A DNA stretch of 11,591 bases, from assembly GCA_946629475.1 (NCBI GenBank), contig CAMOXX010000068.1:1-11591 (forward strand), read 5' to 3'. Under the pieces are notes generated by a model. That model was not told the DNA's origin. It saw only the letters and a list, made by a program, of their open reading frames with translations, and did not search any database. Source of the DNA: an uncultured Blautia sp. (lineage in GTDB: Bacteria > Bacillota > Clostridia > Lachnospirales > Lachnospiraceae). Both the position numbers and the translations under genes were made by a program. This document shows positions 6,264 to 11,591 of the stretch, piece by piece; the stretch's first letter is position 1, and the number at the start of each line of letters is the position of its first letter.

Positions 6264-6990
6264 AGTTCTGCTCGATATTCAGGGGCTGGAAAAGCATTTT
6301 GGAGACAACCGGGTTCTCCGCGGGATCACAACACAGATCCGCAAGGGCGAGGTTGTGGCAATCATCGGACCCTCCGGCTGCGGCAAATCGACCTTTCTCC
6401 GCTCCCTCAATCTTCTTGAGGAGCCGACCGGCGGGAAGATCTTCTTTGAAGGAGCCGAAATTACAGGCCCCGATGCCGATGTGAACAAAATCCGCCGCAA
6501 AATCGGTATGGTGTTCCAGCAGTTCAACCTGTTCCCGCATCTGACGATCCGGCGGAATATTACACTCGCACCGGTAAAGCTCGGCCTGCTCGGACGGGAA
6601 GAAGCAAACAGACGCGCCGATGAGCTGCTTGCCCGCGTCGGGCTTCCGGATAAAGCAAATGCGTATCCGTCCCAGCTATCCGGCGGACAGAAGCAGAGGA
6701 TCGCGATTGCACGTGCCATGGCGATGAACCCTGATGTTATGCTGTTCGACGAACCGACATCGGCCCTGGATCCTGAGATGGTCGGCGAAGTGCTGGAAAT
6801 CATGCGGGAGCTTGCCGAGTCCGGCATGACCATGGTGGTTGTCACACACGAGATGGGTTTTGCCCGTGAGGTGGCATCAAGAGCTGTTTTTATTGACGAG
6901 GGTGTCATCAAAGAAGACAATGCTCCGGAGAAATTCTTTACCTCCGCCCAGAATCCGAGACTGAGGGACTTTCTGTCAAAAGTTCTATAA
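6253..6990 (+). CDS. Polar amino-acid ABC transporter ATP-binding protein
   Basis: The cytoplasmic ATPase of the importer (GlnQ/HisP family), 245 aa, normal length. All motifs are intact: Walker A GPSGCGKST (39-47), Q-loop VFQQFNLFPHL (87-97), signature LSGGQKQR (142-149), Walker B VMLFDE (162-167) with D-loop SALD, and H-loop His199 in VVTHE. It starts inside the 3' end of the permease gene with a GAGG site 5 nt before the ATG and ends just before a strong terminator, so it is the last gene of the operon. The substrate is a polar amino acid by family; it cannot be narrowed further from sequence. Confidence 0.97.
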   Translation: MNGEVLLDIQGLEKHFGDNRVLRGITTQIRKGEVVAIIGPSGCGKSTFLRSLNLLEEPTGGKIFFEGAEITGPDADVNKIRRKIGMVFQQFNLFPHLTIRRNITLAPVKLGLLGREEANRRADELLARVGLPDKANAYPSQLSGGQKQRIAIARAMAMNPDVMLFDEPTSALDPEMVGEVLEIMRELAESGMTMVVVTHEMGFAREVASRAVFIDEGVIKEDNAPEKFFTSAQNPRLRDFLSKVL

Positions 6991-6999
6991 TACAAAAGC

Positions 7000-7042
7000 A
7001 CCGGGAACGGTTCCCTGCGGATCCGTTCCCGGTTTCTTTTTT
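7000..7042. terminator. Strong intrinsic terminator after the ABC operon, possibly bidirectional
   Basis: A perfect 11-bp stem ACCGGGAACGG / CCGTTCCCGGT (7000-7010 and 7023-7033) with a 12-nt loop is followed on the plus strand by TTCTTTTTT. It lies between convergent genes. On the minus strand the stem is followed by TGCTTTTGTATT, so it may also stop CBS-gene transcripts, less efficiently. Confidence 0.92.
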
Positions 7043-7049
7043 GGGGCAG

Positions 7050-7478
7050 TCAGCTGAAAACCGCCGGCGTCCCCAGCTTTTTCAGTTCACTGTATCCGTA
7101 TTTCATGATATCCTTGCGCGTGATAATTCCGATAAAGAATCCCTGATCGTCCACCACAGGGACGAAGTTCTGGTTGATGGCGCAGTCGAGAAGATCTTCA
7201 ATGTTCGCGCTGGCCCTGACCGGCTTGTAGGTAGCCCGCCGCGGAACCGCCATGATGGAGATTTCCTCCGCTTCGGAGATGCTTTCCACATTCAGGTGGC
7301 GGATCGCCCACAGGAGATCCCCCTCCGCAATCGTTCCGGTGTACCTGCCGTCCTCGCTGATCAGCGGAACACAGGAGTATTTCCGGTTTTCCATCTTCTC
7401 CAGTGTCTGTCTCAGCGTATCGGATTCATATATAAAAGCGACATCACTTTTCGGTGTCAGAAAAAACAGTATATTCAT
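7050..7478 (-). CDS. Two-CBS-domain regulatory protein
   Basis: A 142-aa cytosolic protein made of two CBS modules: about 8-62 with VPLISEDGRYTGTIAEGDLL, and about 76-128 with VPVVDDQGFFIGIITRKDIM. Tandem CBS pairs form a ligand-binding Bateman unit that senses adenine nucleotides or, in some Firmicutes stand-alone proteins, c-di-AMP. No catalytic or transporter domain is attached, so it probably acts by binding another protein, with the ligand unknown. Start ATG has GGAGG 8 nt upstream. It is transcribed from its own promoter (7517-7545), converges on the ABC operon, and seems independent of its neighbours. Confidence 0.88.
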   Translation of the reverse strand: MNILFFLTPKSDVAFIYESDTLRQTLEKMENRKYSCVPLISEDGRYTGTIAEGDLLWAIRHLNVESISEAEEISIMAVPRRATYKPVRASANIEDLLDCAINQNFVPVVDDQGFFIGIITRKDIMKYGYSELKKLGTPAVFS

Positions 7479-7516
7479 TTACACAGCCTCCGGTTCATAT
7501 TTTGTTCATATTTCAG

Positions 7517-7545
7517 ATGATAGTATGAATCCGGAGGTATGTCAA
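7517..7545 (-). promoter_or_regulatory. Promoter of the CBS-domain gene
   Basis: Minus-strand perfect -35 TTGACA (7540-7545), 17-bp spacer and -10 TATCAT (7517-7522), about 40 bp upstream of the ATG. The rest of the gap up to 7613 shows no gene and no clear terminator for the carrier protein gene. Confidence 0.82.
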
Positions 7546-7613
7546 TAATCTCAGTTATTAAATTTTCGGGAAGAATCCCTAAAATACACCTGCCAAAAAC
7601 AGCTTACGGACTG

Positions 7614-7835
7614 TTATGATCTTTCGATCAGTTTCAGCATCGCGTCAACGGACTCGAAATGATCCGGCACCACATCCTCCACCGGGATCTCGATTCCGAG
7701 CTCCGCCTCAATCTCCGAGACCAGTGTCAGAATGTCAAACGACTTCATATAACCGCCTGTCACAAGGTTGTCCACATCCTCAAAATCAATGTCAGGCCGG
7801 ATGTCCTCAAGGATCTCCATCAGTTTTTCTTTCAT
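7614..7835 (-). CDS. Acyl carrier protein (DltC-like) of an envelope acylation cassette
   Basis: A 73-aa acyl or D-alanyl carrier protein. ATG 7835 is chosen because AAAGGAG lies upstream, and because the longer open frame would add an Ala-rich N-terminus overlapping the SGNH gene, unlike the family. The likely 4'-phosphopantetheine attachment site is Ser32 in MKSFDIL, followed by the conserved helix LVSEIEAELGIEIP. The Asp that normally precedes this serine (DSL or DSFD) is Lys31, an unusual change at the phosphopantetheinyl transferase contact site. It follows the SGNH gene by 44 bp. It would carry the activated acyl group as a cytosolic thioester to the MBOAT protein. A dedicated role, rather than fatty-acid synthesis, is inferred from the neighbours. 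Confidence 0.88.
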   Translation of the reverse strand: MKEKLMEILEDIRPDIDFEDVDNLVTGGYMKSFDILTLVSEIEAELGIEIPVEDVVPDHFESVDAMLKLIERS

Positions 7836-7879
7836 TTTGTTCTCCTTTCTTATAGCCGGGGCCGGGGCAGCTGTATTCT

Positions 7880-8860
7880 CTACTGCTGCCGCTGCGCTCC
7901 CCATACAATCTGTCCGAAAACCCTGGAGAAGGCTCTCGCGCCGTCTCCGTTCATGTGTCCGTCGTAATCCACAAACACCTCTGCATCGTGGGAAAATGCC
8001 TTAAAGTATTCCCTGTTAAAATTGTAGAACGGCACATTCCGCTCATTAAAATACTCCCCGAAGTACTTCCAGGCCGCCAGATAATTCTCCTCATACCTTT
8101 TGAGGGTGGCACCCGGGAGAGGCGTTGACACCGCAATAATATCAATTCCCTCTTCCTGACATGTCCGGATCAGCCTGTCAATATACGCCATATTCTCAGG
8201 CAGGAGCTTTTCTTCATAAAACAGCTCCGGATCATAAACCGGGAGTTTGTGAGGATCCACCGGAAACTTTTCGATGAATCCGTTTTCATGGTACATCTGA
8301 ATCTCATTCCGGAGCCTGTCCGGATCATACTCTCCCTTCAGCTTCTGGCTGAGATTGCTGCCGATGTGGGAAATCTCGTAGGACAGTTCATACTCATAAA
8401 ACGGAAAAAGAAGAGATCGGAAATCCATGTTCTTCAGAGCATCCCAAAAGTACGAAAGCTTCGTCCTCGATATGGGAAACTCATGATAAAACAGCAGGTA
8501 ATTGTTCCCCGGCTCCTTTTCTTCCATATAATAAGAAGGGTCAACCTCGAGGATGATAAGCTTCGGATTCTGCTTCTCTATTGTCAGCCTGGCCAGATAA
8601 TACGAGTCGATCGGATACTGGCCGCCGGCACATAAATTATGCCCTGTAAGCCCGGTTCCCTCCAGCATAATATCCGGATCCAGGTTCATCTTCCCGTTGG
8701 ACGTTCCCAGGATGATCACATCCTTCTGCTCCGTCGAGATTGTGTGCACATCGTTTCTTGTGTAGGTGCAGGGATAAAGTGCCAGGTCCAGCCCTTTGAT
8801 GATCAGCAGGGAAGCAAGCAGGCAGATCACATAGGGCAGAATTTTCTTAAAACTGCGCAT
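7880..8860 (-). CDS. Membrane-anchored SGNH/DltD-like acyl transferase
   Basis: A 326-aa protein with one N-terminal membrane helix (about 7-29) and an extracellular SGNH-hydrolase-like domain. The nucleophile motif is GTSNGK with Ser54. ILEVDPS (103-109) matches a core strand. The C-terminal VDYDGHMNGDGA holds His302 and candidate Asp298/Asp300, completing a Ser-Asp-His triad. In the Dlt pathway the equivalent protein, DltD, takes the acyl group onto its serine and passes it to the envelope polymer; the same role is inferred here, with the acceptor unknown. The ATG lies inside the last codons of the MBOAT gene (14-bp overlap, AGGGGG site), so the two are translationally coupled. Sequence resemblance to DltD is limited to motifs and architecture, so I give no gene symbol. 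Confidence 0.82.
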   Translation of the reverse strand: MRSFKKILPYVICLLASLLIIKGLDLALYPCTYTRNDVHTISTEQKDVIILGTSNGKMNLDPDIMLEGTGLTGHNLCAGGQYPIDSYYLARLTIEKQNPKLIILEVDPSYYMEEKEPGNNYLLFYHEFPISRTKLSYFWDALKNMDFRSLLFPFYEYELSYEISHIGSNLSQKLKGEYDPDRLRNEIQMYHENGFIEKFPVDPHKLPVYDPELFYEEKLLPENMAYIDRLIRTCQEEGIDIIAVSTPLPGATLKRYEENYLAAWKYFGEYFNERNVPFYNFNREYFKAFSHDAEVFVDYDGHMNGDGARAFSRVFGQIVWGAQRQQ

Positions 8861-10373
8861 ATAAAAACCCCCTTGCTGCCGCCATCGGCCCGAACATCGG
8901 AATCAGGACAATCAGAACAAGGCTTAATGCTGCCACAGCCGGTACAGGACGAGCCGCAATTTTTTCCCGGACTCCGATTCCCTTTTCCCTTAAGATACTG
9001 ACGATAAGAAGCGCCAGGCACCCAAGTGCCAGCGTGAGCAGCGCATACGGAGTGTAGGCTGTTCCCAGCTTGCCCGATGAAATCTCGAGCAGTTCTCCCG
9101 GCGCAAACCTCGTAACGGAATACCTCATCATCTTCATTGCCTGGCCGAACGAATCCGCACAGTCAAAATACCAGCTGATATTGATAAGGATGAAGGTTCT
9201 AAGCATCATAAATCCATGATACCAGCCTGCCTTGTCGTTGATGTGAAGCTTTTGCTTTGCCAGGGCAAATTCTCCTGCCAGAAGGCTGGAAAGAGCAATA
9301 ATCACACCATTGTAAAGTCCCCAGCCGATATTGTTCCAGCTGGCCCCGTGCCAGATTCCGACCACAAAAAATACGATCAGGTTGGAGATACATACCGGTA
9401 CCAGACGTCCCTTCTTTTTCCCGAAAATCTTCCTGCACCTCTTCCCCAGGCGGTTCATCCACCGGGAAAGCGTAAGCGGATACATCAGGTAGTCCTTCAT
9501 CCAGGTTCCCAGGGTGATATGCCATCTCTGCCAGAAATCCGAGATCGAAACAGCAAAGAACGGCTGACGGAAATTCTCGTCCAGCCGGATTCCAAAGAGG
9601 CAGGAAACTCCCAGCATCACATCAATTCCGCCGGAGAAATCCCCGTACAGCTGGACAGTGTACATCAGAAGTCCGAACACTGCAATCCCCGAAAAGCGGT
9701 CCGGCTCCGCAAAAATCGCATCTACAAAAACTGCCGCCCACTCCGCGAGGATCATTTTTTTGAACAGTCCCCATGCAATCCTGATAATCCCCTCATTGAC
9801 GATCTGCCTGTCAAAATAATGAGGGGTATAAAGCTGAGGAGCAAGCTTTTCAAATCTTCCGATCGGTCCCTGGACCATCTGCGGGAAGAAAGAAACAAAC
9901 AGGGCAAACCTGAAACAGTTCTTTTCGGCCTCGGCCCTTCCCCAGTACACATCAAGCAGATAGCCTGCTGTCTGGAAGGTATAATAAGAAATGCCGAGAG
10001 GCAGAATCAGATGCAGAAGGGAAACATCCGAGTGAAACAGCCTGCCGATGTTAAAGATCAGGAAATTGGTGTATTTCAGAAACGCCAGCATTCCAAAATC
10101 CAGAATCAGGCATAAAATCAGATATTTTCGGGCTGCCTTCTTCCCCTCTTTCCTGTCCTCACTGTTTTTCAGGATCCGCTCCATTCCCAGGGCTCCGAGC
10201 CAGGATACAAAAGTGGAATAAATCAAAAAAAGGCCGGCCGCAGCACTGGCCGCAAGATAATAAACATAACTTGCGGCCAGCAGCACGATCCATTGTACAG
10301 TATGGGGTACAAGATAATAAATAACGAGAAGTGACAGCAGAAAAATCAGAAATAAATTTGATGTCATTGACAT
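8847..10373 (-). CDS. MBOAT-family O-acyltransferase (DltB/AlgI type) with fused C-terminal acyl-shuttle motif
   Basis: A 508-aa multipass membrane protein. It has the family hallmarks: YYTFQTAGYLLDVYWG (130-145), FFPQMVQGPIGRF (162-174), QLYGDFSGGIDVMLG (241-255), DFWQRWHITLGTWMKDY with conserved His285, and VVGIWHGASWNN with catalytic His342. It should move an acyl group from a cytosolic carrier thioester across the membrane. Extra helices follow (about 440-462 and 476-500), and the protein ends exactly in FLYAQF (503-508). This matches the C-terminal aromatic-x-Tyr-x-x-Phe hexapeptide of DltX (FIYNEF in S. aureus, from memory), whose tyrosine carries the acyl group outside the cell; some MBOAT proteins carry the motif fused. 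No DltX-like small gene is present, consistent with a fusion. ATG 10373 has AGGAG 10 nt upstream, 27 bp after the repeat-protein stop. Confidence 0.93.
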   Translation of the reverse strand: MSMTSNLFLIFLLSLLVIYYLVPHTVQWIVLLAASYVYYLAASAAAGLFLIYSTFVSWLGALGMERILKNSEDRKEGKKAARKYLILCLILDFGMLAFLKYTNFLIFNIGRLFHSDVSLLHLILPLGISYYTFQTAGYLLDVYWGRAEAEKNCFRFALFVSFFPQMVQGPIGRFEKLAPQLYTPHYFDRQIVNEGIIRIAWGLFKKMILAEWAAVFVDAIFAEPDRFSGIAVFGLLMYTVQLYGDFSGGIDVMLGVSCLFGIRLDENFRQPFFAVSISDFWQRWHITLGTWMKDYLMYPLTLSRWMNRLGKRCRKIFGKKKGRLVPVCISNLIVFFVVGIWHGASWNNIGWGLYNGVIIALSSLLAGEFALAKQKLHINDKAGWYHGFMMLRTFILINISWYFDCADSFGQAMKMMRYSVTRFAPGELLEISSGKLGTAYTPYALLTLALGCLALLIVSILREKGIGVREKIAARPVPAVAALSLVLIVLIPMFGPMAAARGFLYAQF

Positions 10374-10400
10374 TTGCTTTGATCTCCTGCCGTTTTTTTA

Positions 10401-11411
10401 TCAATACATCAGGCCATCCTCGATGCACGCGTCATCGTCTCCTCCGCTGGTCTCGCCGCCGGAGTAGCTGTCATAGGATGCATCGTATGAGCTGTCATAA
10501 GAGGCATCGTACGAACTGTCGTAGGACGAGTCATAGGAATAGTCGTCATAGGAGTAATCATCGTAGGAGTAATCATCGTAGGAGTAATCATATGAGGCAT
10601 CGTATGAAGAATCATATGTGTAGTCCGCCGAATTATCCGTGTACACAGGAGCCGCTACTGCCGCTGCAGGAGCCGCGCTTTCTGCAGCAGCTGCCGGAGC
10701 TGCTGTCGGTGCTGCAGCTGCTGCCGGCGCTGCACCTGCTGCCGGCGCTGCACCTGCTGCCGGCGCTGCACCTGCTGCCGGCGCTGCTGTATCCTGGCCC
10801 TGGGTCAGTTTGATGATTTTCTCATACTCCAATGTGGTAATCTCGGTGTTGGTAACAGTGTTGAGATATTTCAGATATGCAACACCCTCCTCCATCAGGA
10901 GTTCCCCTTCTGTGATTGCTTCGAACGGGAAGGAATGCAGAACGGCAGTATTCGGGGCTGCTGCCTGTCCGTCTGCCGGAGCAGCCTCATCCACAAAAAT
11001 CAGCTGAATCTCATATCCATCCGGCAGTTCCTTCGGCTCGTCCATGTTTGCCGAAGCTTCGGTGGTCTCCTGAACAGGCTCCGCTGTCTTCTCAGCCGGC
11101 TTGTAATAGAGGATTCTCTGCTCATCTTTGGCAAATACCTCGCCTAAAGGAAGGTATTCTTTTGTAAATGCAGCTTCGCCGGTCACTCTGATCATGACTG
11201 ATTTGATATCTTTGCCGGTTGAATTCTTCAGAGTAACGGCAAATGCGCCTTCTTCCTGGGTTCCCATGGTTTTAAGAGCAGCGGCATCGGCTGGTGCGGC
11301 TTCAGTCTGGGCAGCAGCATCGGCTGCGGGCGCGGCTGCTTCCTCGGCATAGGCTGCGGTGCTCAGCATCGCGGTGCAGAGGGCAGTGACTAATAAGATT
11401 TTCTTCAGCAT
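10401..11411 (-). CDS. Secreted Ala/Pro- and Tyr/Ser/Asp-repeat protein, first gene of the acylation cassette
   Basis: A 336-aa exported protein. The signal peptide (1-22) ends in AYA, and there is no lipobox. After an Ala/Glu-rich stretch comes a folded region (about 50-205): VTLKNSTGKDIKSVMIRV and a strand-rich part with FPFEAITEG and GVAYLKYLN, resembling hypothetical exported proteins I associate with Lachnospiraceae. Next is a flexible Ala/Pro/Gly region with AAPAAG hexapeptides (about 208-232), then a Tyr/Ser/Asp-rich repeat tail (264-317; DDYSY and SYDS/SYDA units). The end is Gly/Asp-rich with a single late Cys329 and terminal LMY. AGGAGG is 8 nt before ATG. The MBOAT gene starts 27 bp downstream with no terminator between them, so co-transcription is likely. 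It could be an acceptor of the transferred acyl group or a wall-associated partner; function unknown. Confidence 0.8.
   Translation of the reverse strand: MLKKILLVTALCTAMLSTAAYAEEAAAPAADAAAQTEAAPADAAALKTMGTQEEGAFAVTLKNSTGKDIKSVMIRVTGEAAFTKEYLPLGEVFAKDEQRILYYKPAEKTAEPVQETTEASANMDEPKELPDGYEIQLIFVDEAAPADGQAAAPNTAVLHSFPFEAITEGELLMEEGVAYLKYLNTVTNTEITTLEYEKIIKLTQGQDTAAPAAGAAPAAGAAPAAGAAPAAAAAPTAAPAAAAESAAPAAAVAAPVYTDNSADYTYDSSYDASYDYSYDDYSYDDYSYDDYSYDSSYDSSYDASYDSSYDASYDSYSGGETSGGDDDACIEDGLMY
10461..10622 (-). repeat. Tyr/Ser/Asp-coding repeat tract
   Basis: Codes residues 264-317 of the secreted protein. Three near-identical 15-bp units encode DDYSY, followed by 12-bp units encoding SYDS or SYDA. 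The units differ at synonymous sites (TAC/TAT, TCC/TCG/AGC), so the peptide pattern is kept while the DNA has diverged, pointing to selection on the protein repeat. Confidence 0.8.
10718..10789 (-). repeat. 18-bp tandem repeat encoding AAPAAG
   Basis: Three exact 18-bp copies (10718-10771) plus a nearly complete fourth. They encode Ala-Ala-Pro-Ala-Ala-Gly hexapeptides in the linker of the secreted protein. Exact identity suggests recent slippage, so copy number may vary between strains. Confidence 0.85.
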
Positions 11412-11445
11412 AATATTATCCTCCTCATTATATTAAAAAAGGTCT

Positions 11446-11591
11446 GGGGGCAGCACCCTCAAACTCGGAATGCTCCGCCTTCCTCGTTTGGGGCGGCCCG
11501 AGACGCTTCGCGTCTTGGCCGGGCTTCCTCTTCTTGGGGGGCAGCACCCTCAAACTCGGAATGCTCCGCCTTCCTCGTTTGGGGCGGCCCG
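11446..11591 (-). repeat. Tandem GC-rich structured repeat, about 91-bp period, running off the window
   Basis: Two identical 55-bp blocks (11446-11500 and 11537-11591) are separated by a 36-bp segment. That segment contains hairpin AGACGC-ttc-GCGTCT (11501-11515), extended by CGGCC (11494-11498) with GGCCG (11517-11521). Each 55-bp block can itself fold: CAAAC-tc-GGAA ... TTCC-tc-GTTTG. The array lies upstream of the repeat-protein gene, whose promoter must be in it or beyond it; none was recognised. A diverged copy lies inverted at 1-60. No open reading frame is supported here. Confidence 0.8.

Noticed and set aside
9216..10115. Long plus-strand open frame opposite the MBOAT gene
   Set aside because: Its product is low-complexity and unlike any known protein, while the minus strand encodes an intact, motif-rich MBOAT protein.
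10401..10418. Acyl-shuttle motif at the C-terminus of the secreted repeat protein (ends in LMY)
   Set aside because: A terminal Tyr is present, but the hexapeptide pattern aromatic-x-Tyr-x-x-Phe is not, and there is no membrane helix to present it.
11427..11432. Perfect minus-strand TATAAT just upstream of the secreted repeat-protein gene
   Set aside because: It directly abuts the AGGAGG site, so a transcript from it would start in or after the ribosome site. The position 17 bp further upstream (TGCTGC) is not a -35 box.
11446..11591. CRISPR-like repeat-spacer pattern
   Set aside because: Only two 55-bp repeats with one 36-bp interval, strong internal hairpins, a related diverged copy at 1-60, and no cas genes.

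Overview
The window most resembles a chromosomal segment of a Gram-positive Clostridia, probably Lachnospiraceae. This is inferred from moderately high GC, AGGAGG-type ribosome sites, short sigma-A promoters, many zinc-ribbon/membrane proteins, a meso-DAP gene (dapF), and an amino-acid ABC operon and dlt-like acylation cassette of the type common in gut Firmicutes. No species can be named from the sequence alone.

Layout. (1) 82-3640, minus strand: a four-gene operon with a good sigma-A promoter at 3670-3698. It encodes a zinc-ribbon multipass membrane protein, a four-TM protein, a membrane-anchored Ser/Thr kinase-like protein with non-canonical catalytic motifs, and a zinc-ribbon/TM/NADase-type glycan-binding (discoidin-like) protein. 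It looks like an envelope sensing or signalling unit of unknown role. (2) 3736-4575, minus: dapF. It is divergent from (3) 4779-6990, plus: a polar amino-acid ABC importer (binding protein, permease, ATPase). The two promoters stand back to back, and both -35 boxes lie in one 20-bp dyad. A strong terminator (7000-7042) closes the ABC operon. (4) 7050-7478, minus: a two-CBS-domain protein with its own promoter. (5) 7614-11411, minus: a cassette of a secreted Tyr/Ser/Asp-repeat protein, an MBOAT acyltransferase, an SGNH transferase and an acyl carrier protein. (6) Both window ends carry related GC-rich structured repeats in opposite orientation; the right end has a roughly 91-bp tandem array.

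Two items stand out. First, the ABC substrate-binding protein is circularly permuted: lobe 2 comes first, then the normally C-terminal part, then the normally N-terminal part, with both ligand-binding residues kept in swapped order and no lipobox. Second, the MBOAT ends in FLYAQF, matching the C-terminal tyrosine 'acyl shuttle' hexapeptide known from DltX and from MBOATs with a fused shuttle. With the carrier protein and SGNH transferase this makes a compact envelope acylation machine whose cargo is unknown; no DltA-like ligase is present in the window.
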